A stretch of DNA of 64,000 nt from Hirudinaria manillensis (Eukaryota > Annelida > Clitellata > Hirudinida > Hirudinidae): positions 1,774,001-1,838,000 of the forward strand of contig CM067526.1 in the NCBI GenBank assembly GCA_034509925.1, given 5' to 3'. Within the stretch, counting starts at the first letter, position 1. Each line of letters begins with the position of its first letter. The position numbers and the translations under genes were made by a program. Of the stretch, positions 1 to 16,376 are shown piece by piece. Below the pieces are notes generated by a model that saw only the letters and a program-made list of their open reading frames with translations, made no database searches and had not been told where the DNA came from.

Positions 1-364
1 TAATGAAGTATGTCGGGCAGCAACTTCGGTCTCTCCACTCTGTAATAGCAATTCATAATCTAAAGCATATAATTAAAATGCACTATCAAAATGTAATTGT
101 TTATTTATTATAATTTAGTTTATTTATATTCAGTTAATTCGCCTTTTCTATCATAATTGATTGGATGACTTCCAAGTATAACCTTAACATTATTTTTTTT
201 TAAAAGTCTTAAACCCGTGAAAATAAAACAGCCTCAAAAGGGGAACATTACTTTCCAAGGTGATGATGTGGAGAATCCTTGATGAGCATCCCAAGCTGAT
301 AGGTGCACTTGCTGGGCAGGTCTGGCCTCGACCAAACTTCCTCGTTTGCAGCGAATGATGCCAT
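1..364 (-). CDS. CBS: Cystathionine beta-synthase, second copy, 5' end only
   Basis: Partial gene on the minus strand running off the left edge. Exon 1 is 364-252 (ATG at 364, ends in phase 2) and exon 2 begins at 39 and is cut at base 1. The predicted start reads [20 protein letters not shown], followed by an SPHHH motif and then [12 protein letters not shown] from exon 2. This is the N-terminal heme-binding segment of animal CBS: human CBS ligates heme through the Cys of its RCTWQLG segment and the His of ESPHHH, and both positions are present here. The donor after exon 1 (GTAATG) and the acceptor before exon 2 (TACAG) keep frame. The complete CBS gene at 5176-9324 lies on the same strand with the same exon 1/2 boundary and phase, so the two are tandem paralogs. 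Whether this copy is intact cannot be judged from the window. Confidence 0.85.
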
Positions 365-995
365 TTCTTATTGGACTGCCAACGAATAATCGAATCGAAT
401 GTTAACAGTAAGCGTTGGCTTAAAATTGAAAACATAAACAGTGGATTTCTAAAGTGAAAGTCTTTTTTTTTTTTTTTGTCTTTTTATTATTTGTTTAATT
501 TTAAGTGTAAACTTAGAGATTTAAGTGGATGTGAAATGTAGATAAGAAGAATTAAAATCGTGTAGATTACATGAAGTCATGCAGAAGAACTCTTGCAGCT
601 GTCTGTTTTTGAAGTAAAAAACCCCAGTAATTTGCGTAGCATTAGTTTGGAATTTAATTCTACGGGTCGAATAATTTTATTTATTTGATCAACAAACCAA
701 ATTGGGGATTCTTGTGACCTTTAATACGAGTCTATGCAATTTACACAAGACCTTAAAAAATCTTGCTACATCCAAAGCAGAGGATGATGATAAATTTGTC
801 GCTGTCAAAAATCCTGACGAAAAACAGCACCGAGTGACCTTCCAAAGTTCAAGGTCACCAAAGGTGTCTTTCATAAAAATTCGTGCCAAAAAAATTTGGT
901 AATTTTTAACCCCTCCTCTTTTCTCCAATCGTATGTGAATGTCAACTTGAAACGAGATGATTTTTGAATATTACGATTTAAAACGTATTACTAAA

Positions 996-1020
996 TTATT
1001 ATTATTATTATTATTATTAT
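996..1020. repeat. ATT trinucleotide microsatellite
   Basis: Uninterrupted ATT repeats. The same motif recurs through introns and spacers of the window, for example near 7520-7560, 15955-15990, 16340-16375 and 46905-46970. Confidence 0.9.
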
Positions 1021-1437
1021 TTAAAAATTAAAGTTTAATGAAGTCTTAAAAACGTGCTTCGCTGGTCACTTTGTTCCAATTTGCCTCAAGAGCTGCAGAA
1101 AATTATTAAATCCGAGAAGATTTTACGACATTTTTCTAATTTAAAAGTTAAAAATAAATTTTTTTTAACAAATTCTGGGATCATCATCTCGATATTCTTT
1201 GACAGAGCCTCATGTATATTGAAATTATTATATATATAATTATTTATATTTTATATATAATTTAAAATATATAATATTTACTATTTATATATATTTATAA
1301 ATAAATAAAATTATTGACAGATTTATGTGCATTTTTTCACTCCGACATAAATCATAAATCAACAAAGTCATTCGAACGCTGACACAAAGGACTGAACTTT
1401 CTTCAATTAAACTTTGCCCTGAGATGAGTTGTAGCGA

Positions 1438-1519
1438 CAACAACAGCCTCAACAACAGCAGCAACAACAGCCTCAACAACAGCAACAACAACAGCCTCAA
1501 CAACAACAATAACAACAGC
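1438..1519. repeat. CAA/CAG/CCT compound repeat
   Basis: Glutamine-codon-like tract made of CAACAACAG units punctuated by CCT about every 21 bases. One plus-strand frame reads poly-Gln with regular Pro and ends in TAA. The minus strand gives a Leu-only open frame. No flanking exon signals were found, so it is treated as a minisatellite. Confidence 0.7.
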
Positions 1520-1805
1520 ATCGGAAGTCTTCCAACATGAAACCTACTGGAATGGAGAAGGAAACGAAAACGAATTTCAGAGAAGAATGAAAGAAAAGTT
1601 GGAAATGAGTTTCGACTTCTTTCTGAATTTAAAAAAAAAAAATAATTTTTCCTAAATTGACTATTCGTAGCTTAAAGAGAGTCAAAGGTCACGCATCGTG
1701 GGTCGACATTTAAAAAATGTCCGTGTAAAGTTCAAGCAAAAAAAAAATCTTCTGATGTGATGTACGACGATGAAAAAGATGTCTTGAAATTTTTTGCCGA
1801 CTCCA

Positions 1806-1806
1806 A

Positions 1807-1848
<42 letters not shown>
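1806..1848. repeat. AAT trinucleotide microsatellite
   Basis: About 14 uninterrupted AAT units. Confidence 0.9.
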
Positions 1849-1849
<1 letters not shown>

Positions 1850-3570
1850 TTGACAAAATGTTTATGAAAAGACTTAAAATCTGTTAAAAGCTTTCCTGAT
1901 AGAAAAGTAAGAAAAGAATGAAACTCTTTAACGTCATCGTGACATAATAAACTGAACCCAATAACCCCTTTTCTACTTCCCCTCTAGTTAGTATCATCAT
2001 CAGCACCACAAAACACAACAAAGAGGTATCACATGGTATCTTAGGACCGATGGTAATATTAAACTCGTGGCAGTCCTATCAGTAATAATTAAATTTAGGC
2101 TGTAAAATAAAAAAATTAATAAAACCAAATAACTTAATCTAACCAAGAAATGGAAGGCTGCAGTCAAATCCACATTATCTCACATCCGGACTTCACCAGT
2201 GATACGAAATCAGTTCAACAGAGGAAATGTTTGATTCTCGAAGGAACTGATTCGAGAAAAACGAGAAAATCGAAAACGAAACTACGATTCCAAAAAAAAA
2301 AAAATACTTCCAAAATGGACTGCAATAATCGACAATGAAAAACTAGTAAAATGGAGAGGAAAGTAAAGCATTAAAAACGAGCCATGTTTGTTATTATTTT
2401 TGTTTATCGCTTTCGTCATACCTCCAAGACAAAATGGCTACCCTTCCCCAAAGCGGGAATCAAAATGCTTTCAAAATACGGTCTCTTTTGATAACCACAT
2501 GTTTTTGTCCTATCGGCAGCAACTGATAAGAATGATTAGATGGCAATTTAATTGATAATAAAGTTTAAAAGTGGATTATTTCATTACAAAAAATATTATA
2601 AAATATAACTTAAAAATAAATAGATAATGTGATTACTATTCACCTTAAAAATTGTACTTTTAAAAATCAAGATGCAACAATTGAGATCCCTGGCAAGGAC
2701 CATAAAGAGCTTTTTTTTTTGTGAGACTATTATGACCCGATGACCCGCGTCAAAGTCCGAGGTCAAATTCCACTTGAGGTCATTCGAATTGGCTTGAATG
2801 AATGCACGGTGAATTAATTCACCGAATTCACCAGGCGAAACTAAAAGTCTATCTATTGTTATACCTAACCATGATGCAAAATAAACTGCTATTGGGATGT
2901 CCATTCTGATGGCAAAGATGGTATGTCATGACGACGATGACGGTGATAACTATGAAGCATGGTATGTGAGGATGATGACGATGAAGATGATAGTTAGAAA
3001 GTAGATAGAGGTGGGAAAAGAGCTTTCAATCATCTCTTGCATTCGCCAGAAAGTAAACAACATTCACCCAGATTCTGTAGAAACTAAAGAATTTAACAAT
3101 GTATTTTCGTTCGATATTTCTTCAGAGTTGTTAACATTTTGCTGGTTTCAAGACGATATTATTAGAATTTTGATGTTTGATAGATTTTAATAGAAAGACG
3201 TTCCACAAATGGACATAAAAAAAAAAACAGATTTAAGAGGTAGATTTGATTAAATTCTGGAAACAAATAGTTATCAATTAATGGATAAAACCAAGCAAAA
3301 AGCGTTATAAAACATTCATAATTTCATAATTTACTGACTAAAAACAAAACGCGTCCTCGGATTCAAAATAAAATAAATAAATAAATACCTGGAAAAGTGT
3401 GCGGTGGAAAAGCTAAATTCACAAACAAAAATTTTCTTGATTCTTCTGCCGATGTTTGTTGTGAGAAACTCAACAACAAAAAACGTTGAACTTCACTCGT
3501 GGGTTTTTATACCTCAGACCTGTAAGAAAGTTGGATGAGAGGTCGGTTCTGACGGAAAGAGCGTATTGGA

Positions 3571-3641
3571 TGTTGTTGTCGTCCTTGTCGTCGTCGTCGT
3601 CGCCGTTGTCGTTGTTGTTATTATTGTTGTTGCTGTTGCGT
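3571..3641. repeat. GTC/GTT trinucleotide-rich tract
   Basis: Degenerate array of GTT and GTC triplets. It produces a Ser/Leu-rich spurious open frame. Confidence 0.75.
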
Positions 3642-4480
3642 TTGTGCCTTTTTTTGCTACGGAATTAATCTATCTATTGTTAGTCATCAGGAAAATAATT
3701 TGGCAAGACATTTATATTGACGAGTAAATGTTTATTTTTTTCCCCTAGACTCTACGGATGTGTGTGTGTGTGCGTATGCGTGCGAATAGTTTGAATGAAG
3801 TGATACAAAATGGCGGACTGGAAAAGTGGAAAACTTTCACAATTCTTCCGAAATTCTAGACTTCGTCCTTGGTGGTCGAAATAGAAAATTTTGGAATGAG
3901 TGATCAGTTGTTAATGGTTCGTTGTTTTTGGTTCGTTGTTTGTGGTTCGTCGTTCTTCACTATGTTGCCATTTCTATCTTTAGATACGTTAGACGTGTCA
4001 GTCCGAAATGCAGTCTTAAAAATACACAACCCGTTTTAAAACGTTGACCTTTTTTTTTATTATCCAAACCGTCACCATGCACGTCATTAAGGACATTAGA
4101 CATTATTACAATTAGACTGCAGTCCAAGTAACTAAAATCGCACGACATTCAAAACCGACTGTGATTAGATCAGAAAAAGATTTATTTTGCAAATCATCAG
4201 ATCAAGAGCCGTGAAACTACTGTGGCGTTAGATATCAGTGTGCTTGATGATAATAACGAATTATAAGGAATAGTGGATTCCATTTTGCAAATGTCGGCCA
4301 AGAATACTGTGGAAAATTTACCGCGCGAAGATGAACGCAGACGAGACATTCCTGGAGGTCCGGCACACCTCCGGATCAGTGGAATTAGTGATGCAGAATA
4401 TAAACAAAAACAATTATTTAAAAAAAAATGTTCTTTGTGACTTCTTTACACTGAACCTATGGACCAGTTACATGTCGTTT

Positions 4481-4571
4481 AGATGGATGGATGGATGGAT
4501 GGTTGGATGGTTGGTTGGTTGGGTGGGTGGATGGATGGATGGATGGATGGATGGATGATTGGTTGGATGGA
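4481..4571. repeat. TGGA tetranucleotide array
   Basis: Tandem ATGG/TTGG/GTGG tetramers over about 90 bp. Open frames through it on both strands are low-complexity artefacts. Confidence 0.9.
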
Positions 4572-5175
4572 AGAATGAAAGTCTTTTTCTCTTTGGAAAT
4601 TTCATTAAAATCTGTAGCAATGAATGTTCTTAGTTTCAAACCGCAATATTTTTTAAAAACCGAGTTCTGTGAAATGTTTCTTCCCGGACGGGAAAAACAT
4701 GAGTTTGGCATTGGGTTTATTCCAACGAGTCGCAGTTACGTAACTCAGCGAATTTTTTTACCACGTTCTGGAACTTTTATGGCTTGATTTTTTTAAAAAG
4801 TGACTGATTGATTGATTGACTGACGTCCAAAATGGATCATAAAAACTATCAAAGCCCATTTTGATAGCAATCGTGATAGACACAACGAATTCCTAAATTT
4901 CTAATTTGATTTTAACAAGCCCTGAGGAAGAAATAAAGTGAAAGTTGAAGAATTCCATAAAAATTCTTTCGACAAAATTGAATAAAAACAAAGCCAATAC
5001 TTCCTAATTCATGCAAGTCACAACCGAAAGAAAATTTTCGTTATCATATCTTCAACAATTCTTGACATTTCACAGACCACCTCACAGTTGAACAAACACG
5101 TTAATCGCTGATACAAACACGACAAACAACAAGACGAGCAAGATAAGTAGGCATTCAATTAACGATTAAAATCTT

Positions 5176-9324
<4,149 letters not shown>

Positions 9325-10421
9325 TTCGAGTTTTTACGTCAACTGCTAATCTAGCAATTTGAGAAGCGACTGTTGTACGGCAGAAACTTACAAGCGTATT
9401 ACTATAACCGGATTAGTATTTATAACTATGAGTGGTGTGTGTGTATACGCATTATAACATTCAACTGTGATAGGACTTAACAAACCTTTGGACGGAGATG
9501 TTATGCTTTTAAAAAACACAAACTACATACCCCCAAGTAGTTTGAGATCAGTTGGCATGGTGCGTATCATGTCAGTAAAGGCTCAGAATTTAGCAATGTT
9601 TCTCGTCAGAAAATTCACCAAAAAAAAATGAGAATCGTCTTCAAGGAATTATTTTTTATATCTTTCAAAATTAATTAGACCATCGTAATCCAGTTTGTCT
9701 AAAGTAAACCACAAGCCTAATTACAAGCATTATACATTATAAATTAATAAATTAAGCAAAGCGATTCGATTGGAACTCAACGCTTAACTTCCAAATGGTA
9801 TTTTCTAAGTCGGTTTAGATTTAGTGGAATTTTTATGTGGTTAACCTTAGCCCTGGGCTCAAATCTGAGCCTTAAATTGTAAATAAACAATTTAATTAAG
9901 CATTAATTATTTATTTAACTTGAGATTAAATGCATCTATTTGTTTTCTTTATCAAATGCTTTTTCTTACGAATGCATCACATTTTATGGACGAAGTTTTG
10001 GAAATGTGACAAAATTTTTAAATCTTATTTTATTTTTATATTTTTTTTTTGGTGTCTTAAAATTGTTTCACAGATGCGTTGGTATAGTTAGTGATGCGTT
10101 CACCATTCTGTCTGTCACTCAAACACTCGTTGAATAATTTCTCCCAGCTTTCATTTCTCAACAAAATTCTATTTCAACTCTCTCAAGTAATCAGTATCAA
10201 TAACAGCTTTTATCGCTCGAATTCGCTTATAGTTGTAACTACAAACCAAAAACAAATCTAATTCATTTTCTAAAATTTTCTTTTATTAACTTAAATTACC
10301 CTTCAATTAAATAAAATTAATTAAATAATTTAGCTAATTCAATTAACTAATTCAATGCTGCTAACGTTCAACAGAGTAACATTCTAACGTTCATAAATGT
10401 CGCTGGAATAAAATGGAAAGA
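9325..10421. other. Spacer between CBS and the 5'-nucleotidase array
   Basis: About 1.1 kb containing the presumed CBS promoter side (near 9325) and the region downstream of the first nucleotidase terminal exon. AT-rich. I see no gene in it. Confidence 0.5.
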
Positions 10422-10861
10422 CTAAAACAAAAGTCCAGCCTCAAAGGGTGTAATAGCGAGAAGAACTATGGCTAAAGAATTAAAAGCGCCTCTGGAAACC
10501 TCAGACACTGCTCCTACAATAACATCCAAGCCAGAAATTCGTGCTTCCAGCTTTGGATGCACTGGAGATCGTTGTTGCAAGTGGTCTATAAGGATTTCCA
10601 TATCAAGGATGTCTGTAGATTATGAACACGATTAGACTTTTAGAAGCATGAAAATCATAAAGCGAGATTAATTTGTCCTTGAATCAATTAACCTTTAACC
10701 TACCGACTAACTAATTTATACTATATGTTTCAAGGTGGTAGTAGTCTAGCGATTGACTTATTTATTTATACAGATGGGGAAATTGAGAATAATTTTGTAA
10801 CCTCACCGTAAGACCTGATTTTGGATGTCTTCAGCATATCGTATCCAAAATCAGGTTTCAC
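10422..10861 (-). pseudogene. Extra 3' end of a 5'-nucleotidase gene: intact terminal exon plus truncated exon-8 fragment
   Basis: Just downstream of G1. 10612-10422 is a second copy of the family's last exon: acceptor CTACAG, open in the right phase for 62 residues to a stop, starting DILDMEILIDHLQQ and ending in a hydrophobic stretch (FNSLAIVLLAI) like a GPI-attachment signal. 10861-10807 matches only the 3' end of exon 8 (YDMLKTSKIRSYG then a GTGAGG donor), with no exon 8 body or acceptor upstream. Two readings fit: a leftover from a duplicated gene whose 5' part was lost, or an alternative last exon for G1. If G1 spliced to it, the C-terminus would be more clearly hydrophobic than with its own exon 9. 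RNA would decide. Confidence 0.6.
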
Positions 10862-10997
10862 GATCAATGTTTTTTTGGTATGACAAAAGTATTTTATAAA
10901 TCTTTTTTTATTTTTTTCTTAACTAATTCAACTGAAGAATATTTAATTCAGTTTCAAAACCTTGCTAATTAAAGTCGCTTCTTAAAACTATTTTAAA

Positions 10998-13900
10998 TTA
11001 ATAAAAACGAGAAACAAGTACCATTATCAGAACAAATTTCTGATACGAATTCAAAGTGCCTCTCGAGCTCGAGACTTCAGATTTTTTGTTCCCTAAAAAC
11101 CACGGAGGAATGTCTATGCCTGTAATTCTTCCCTCCAGCTTTGGATGAATTGGGGAATTATTCTCCAAGTAAGCTATAAGGATTTCCGTGTCAATGATGT
11201 CTATAAACAAGTTAAGCTAGTGTCTGATAAAATCATCTGACCTACGTGTTACCTATTGGCTAATTGAATAACATTCAAAGTTGTATATGGATGTTAATTA
11301 GCAATTTAACTGTTACTATAAGAATTGAAACTAAATAGTAAAAGCTAATTTCTAACCGTAAGACCTGATTTTGGACGTCTTTAGCATTGTGAAGCCGTCG
11401 CCCCCCTGAGCTATGAAATGAGGCATCGCTATTTCATAATCGACCGATTTATCGACCTTGACATATTCTGAACATCCGTGACATTTTCTAATCTCCAACT
11501 TGACGACTCTTTCCCCTTCCGGTTTCTTCAAATCGTACTTGACTTTTAAACCTTAGAAAGGAAACCGAAAAATTGAGTCAATGATAAAAATTGTAAGAAA
11601 TTCGAAATAAATACCAGAAACTTGGAGAAATTTTCCATGGCGACTCGTAAAGCTAAAACCTTTTACGCAATGTTCGAAGACTTTCCACAGTGTGGCACCT
11701 CCCACAGTTACCATTTCCATCTGATCACCGTATGGAAAAACGGCCGTCGCGTCAGCATAAGTGATTTCTCCTAATGTTAATTTTAATAATTAATCAAATT
11801 AAATTAAAATATGATTTTAATTAAATTTTAATTTAAATTAATTTAATGTCTGAAACGAATGAAGTATTTTATAATCGAGGACTGGGAAAATTTGATCGAC
11901 ATTGATTGCAATGATGGGGATGGCATTTCCATCGTCCATCCTAGGACGCCCTAAATGGATTTTGTTTCTAGCAGGAAACAGTCCTTAAGGAATGCTGTAA
12001 CTTGTTTAGTTAAATTCTACTTTCACATAACCACATAACCAGACCTTTGCCCAAAGAAGATCTTATGCTTCCACCGTTCATGACTCCAACTGTGAAATTT
12101 TTCCAACCACAAAAATCGTAAATAATTGCCACAAGGGCGTCGGCAAATAAATTTCCTAAACGAAATAAAATAAAATCAGTAGAAATATTTGCTTAAATTA
12201 ATTTTATTATAAAGTGTAAACATATTTTATTTTATTCGCATTAAAATCAATATTAATAATTGATGCTTTTATTAAAAAAAAACAAAAAAAAATAATTAAA
12301 GTTTTTAATATAACCTAATGTACACTCGCTTATTCTGCAAATTCCATCCGACGCATCGAAAGATTCGCTAGCCCATCCGACGTTGATGGAACTCACTGAT
12401 TGAATGTGTGTCTCCATAATATCAAAGAAATCAATCATAACTGGATCTGATGATTGTATTGTTTCAAACTTGCTTTAAACATTTACAAGGTAAACAAATT
12501 AATACGAAATGCCAGGTATAATTATAATTGATCATTTATGACAAATTTATAAAGAAATAAATACAATGCAATGTTTCTCTTATTATGAACAGTTTTGAAC
12601 TAGACCTTATGTTCCACGTTCTGCGTTATTATTTCTATATATTATGTATAGTTATATTATGTTAGTTATATTATGCAATAATTCTTAATAATAAATTATA
12701 CTTCCACTTCAGAATAACAAAATCCCTATTATTACCATTTTTTTATTGAAAATTATTTATAATACTAAAAAACACCACCTCAAAGTAGTAGGTAATATTT
12801 CTAATGCAAGCGACCCCTTTCGAGTTACACAATGATATCCACTTCAAATCATAACAACTGTAATCACCTTCGGAGATTTTCTCATCCATCAGGACGGGAT
12901 TTCCTGACCAGCTCGTCAAGTTCCCGTCGCCGTCGAAGGTAGTGTTCAACACTCCAATGTACTTTCCAAAACACCCGGCAGTGACGACCAAAGTCGTCCG
13001 ACCGTCATCATGTTTGACGACAAAAGGATATTCTCCTTCCACTTTGTCACCCGCTTCGTTATCACCTAATAAAAAACAATTAATGCTAAAATTTAGAAAA
13101 TCTAAGTTTTTTTTAAATTTAAGTGAGCTTGTTAAAGCGCGTTGGAAAACTATATAAACTAATTGATATTCAACATTATTATCTAGCAAAGCGTTATCAA
13201 TCTCGATGAGAAGAACCAAACAACCCTTGCACAATCCCTTGGCTATTCGACAATATATAATAAGAGCATACCTTTGTACAGCAAAGTATGTGTATGCCCT
13301 CCAACCAGAATATCAAGGTCAGGTATAGCTTTGGCTATCTGTTTGTCCCTGTCGATGCCCGAGTGACCCAAAGCGATGATTATGTTGATTCCTTTGGACG
13401 CGAGAATTTTTATTTCTCTTTGAATGGCTTGAACCTCATCGTCGAATTCTATTCCACCTGTTTTTAAACGATTAGAAATGAAAAAATATGTACGATATCT
13501 GCAAAGGACCAATTTTTATTTTGGCACTTATTTTCGATTATATGTTATTATTGATTTAAGATTTTAAGTTTATTAAAAATCCATATTAACACGTACACTT
13601 CTCTAATGAATGGTTCTTTATCTATTAATGAAAAAATAATTTTGGTAATGAAGAAATAGTATACTCATGCCATTCATAATTAATTTTGCCTTTAGTGGCA
13701 AGTGATTAAGTTTACATTATTGATGATTATATTTACATAATTATTATTACGTCTTATAATGACATTATTAATAGTGCCATTTTGGTTAATCTATGTTATT
13801 TCTCAAAAGCCCTCTAAGCGTCCCATAAGTTACAGCTAAGATTCCATATTCTTAAGCAGCATATATGTATTACGACAAAAGCATTACAATTATGAAACAG

Positions 13901-14670
13901 CTGGTAATAGGAATATTGCTAACATCCTGACGACTGGAAATGTTAAATGTTCCTACCAGTTTTAGAAAGGTAGAACACTTCAGGCGTGATATATCCAATT
14001 ATTCCTATCTGTCGGTCTTCTCTGGTCACCACAACATGATTATGAATACTGGCTTCTATTTCATTGTCAGTCACCAGAGTTCTTTTTATGTTTGCACAAA
14101 GTATGGATGTATATTTATTTGCAAACAGTGCCTTCAGACCTTCCGGTTTGTCATCAAATTCATGATTACCTAAGGCCTTAACCGTAAATTGTAAATTTAC
14201 ATTTAAATGTTTCGCCTCAAAATTATCGACAATATAAATGAATTTGGAGAATGGCTTAATTTTTATTCACGGAGGTGAATTTTTTTAAGTAGATCAGTAT
14301 ATTATAAAAAAAAAATAAGATATACCATGGCATCGTATTTGTGATGTTCGAGGTGGAATCTTGCGACGTTCCCCCGAAAAACATAGAACCACATCGTACC
14401 CTGGTACTGGTCACCAGCATCCAAAAGCAAAACATTTTTGTTCCTCGATCGAAAATCTTTGATGAATCCACCCCGTCGAACTATTCCTCCGTAACATTTC
14501 GTTTTCTTGTCATCCGGTTTCGAATCTTCGACCCTGCATTGTGAAGACTGTGCGGAAAACATTTCCACGCGAGCATGAACATCGTTCGTATGGAGAATGT
14601 GCAGCTGGAACGAAGAGGACGAATAGACAATAAAGACTGAATGCAAGAAAACCACCGTAAAAACGCTCAT
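10998..14670 (-). CDS. Ecto-5'-nucleotidase (CD73-like), array gene G1
   Basis: Metallophosphatase family that hydrolyses extracellular AMP to adenosine, normally GPI-anchored. Exons: 14670-14326, 14176-13957, 13457-13272, 13065-12868, 12446-12315, 12155-12045, 11770-11615, 11551-11357, 11200-10998; 581 aa (human CD73 574). ATG 14670 is the first in frame and precedes a hydrophobic signal peptide. An upstream TTG also keeps frame but is not favoured. Using human CD73 numbering, all checked residues are kept: D36 and H38 (HTNDVH), D85 (LDAGDQYQGT), N117/H118 (GNHEFD), H220 (ALGHSG), H243 (GGHTH), R354 (CRISEC), N390 and R395 (NGGSIR), F500 and D506 (FIAQGGDGF). F417 is Tyr. A TGACGTC element lies at 14797. 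An extra terminal exon is present downstream. Expected to be active. Confidence 0.9.
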
Positions 14671-14796
14671 CCCAGCTATTCGAACGACATAGAATTTTGT
14701 CAAACTTAGTTTAAGGTAAATTCAGGCAAATTCGGGCCGATTTCAAACATTCTGTTGGCTTGTTTAGAGCCTGTTTCCATGCTAGACGTGCTTTTG

Positions 14797-14804
14797 TGAC
14801 GTCG
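14797..14804. promoter_or_regulatory. CRE-like element upstream of G1
   Basis: TGACGTCG, 127 bp upstream of the G1 ATG. The other five array genes have TGACGT or ACGTCA at similar distances, so it is a candidate shared bZIP-type site. Confidence 0.4.
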
Positions 14805-14960
14805 TCAAAACTAAATTTTATGTTTGAATTCGTACACCTGCCTTCTGCTTGTAAATGAAAATATTCGGTTCGTATTCAGAAATTAAATTCGAGTATTTTT
14901 TCCTGGGAATGGATAAAAAAATTGATTGAAAAATGTTTAATAAGGTGCCTGACCCATGAC

Positions 14961-15012
14961 CTATGAGGTCAGACATTAAAATTCTGATGTCTTTGGCATT
15001 GTGCGGCCACTT
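14961..15012 (-). pseudogene. Decayed fragment of a nucleotidase exon 8
   Basis: About 50 bp between G1 exon 1 and G2 exon 9 resembles the 3' end of G1 exon 8; the block ATGTCTTTGGCATTGTG is close to the G1 sequence at 11380-11395. The donor and reading frame are degraded. It suggests another array member, or part of one, was lost here. Confidence 0.45.
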
Positions 15013-15152
15013 ATGTACACCCTTACGATTCATTTAACTTTTCAATTCCCTGTTACGAGATGCTAAACCGAATACGTATTCATACATTTTTAATTCACGA
15101 TGTTGCAAATTAAAATCATTTTCTACGGGTCCATTAACATTTTCTCGAACAA

Positions 15153-15949
15153 TTAAAAGGTGGAGGTAAGAAATAATATGAGAAGACAAGAAACCACGGA
15201 AGAAAGTGCCGTATTATGGAAATTTATGCCTGCTGTTTCAGCTTTTCCGAAAGCGACGCTTTCATCCAACGATCCTGGAAATGTGTCTATGCCATTTATG
15301 CGATCTTCCAGCTTTGGACTTATCGGAGAATACCGCTTTATGTATTTCATCATGACTTCCAAGTCAAGGATATCTAAGTAGATGAGAGTAAAAAAATTGT
15401 TATTCACAAATTTTATTTTATTAATTTTATTACAAATCAATCGCTAATCTCGTTCATCTTAGCTCCAAGCAAAGTATGAACGTGGTACAAAGTTCTGGAT
15501 AATATTTTTCTACATAATATATTTCGTTATATTACATTTATATTTTTATGTAATATAACACTCATGCTAGGATAAATGTTCCAAGCATTTAACTTAATAA
15601 AACACTTGCATTAATTATTATTATTATTATAAATTAAAAATCGGTCTGGATCTGACCAAAAGGACTAATCGCATACCGTAATATTTAACCTTGAACTTCT
15701 TGAACATTTCGTAACCATCCCCACCGTTGGCAAGAAATTGCGACATGGCCACCTCGTACCTATCCTCTCCGACGACGTCGATGAATTTGTGGCATCCGTG
15801 ACACTTCCTCACCTGTAACCTGACAACTCTCTTTCCATCCGGATTGACCATGTTGTACTGGACTTTGAAGCCTGAGGTTAATTGAGAAATCCCACGATAA
15901 TAAGTCACTGACTAATGATAGTTGACTTTAAGCAGGTTTAATATTGTTT

Positions 15950-15992
<43 letters not shown>

Positions 15993-16345
15993 CTTATTAT
16001 TTAATTTATTATTACATAACACAAAAATATATAATAATAATAATTAAAAAAAAAAAGAATTGAACCTGAAAAATAAATTTAAAATGAAAAGATTTACAAA
16101 ATACCAGATACTTGAAGAAATCTCCCTTGCTTCCTCGAAACACTAAAACCTTTTACTGAATGTTCAAAGGCATTGAACAGTGCCTGACCATCGACGGTCA
16201 CCATAATCATTTTGTTGTTGAAGGGGAAGACATCCATCAGGTCACCACAGCTGATCTTTCCTTAGATTTTTGGAAACGGATTTGGAAATAATGGAAGCAT
16301 AAACGCCTTTATAACTATTTATTTATTATTTATTACGTTCATAGC

Positions 16346-16376
<31 letters not shown>

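Larger units (their letters stand above)
365..5175. other. Repeat-rich intergenic spacer between the two CBS genes
   Basis: About 4.8 kb without a supportable gene. Open frames here are short, mostly start at non-ATG codons and are dominated by low-complexity sequence. It holds several microsatellites, listed separately, and the upstream region of the left CBS copy next to 364. I saw no RNA gene or recognisable transposon coding sequence. Confidence 0.6.

Noticed and set aside
1285-1521. Leu-rich minus-strand open frame resembling a hydrophobic peptide
   Set aside because: Produced by the CAA/CAG repeat read on the opposite strand.
4331-4787. Overlapping open frames on both strands through the TGGA array
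   Set aside because: Simple-sequence artefacts without exon context.
14671-14703. Longer G1 N-terminus starting upstream of ATG 14670
   Set aside because: The upstream codon is TTG; the ATG at 14670 directly precedes the signal peptide as in the paralogs.
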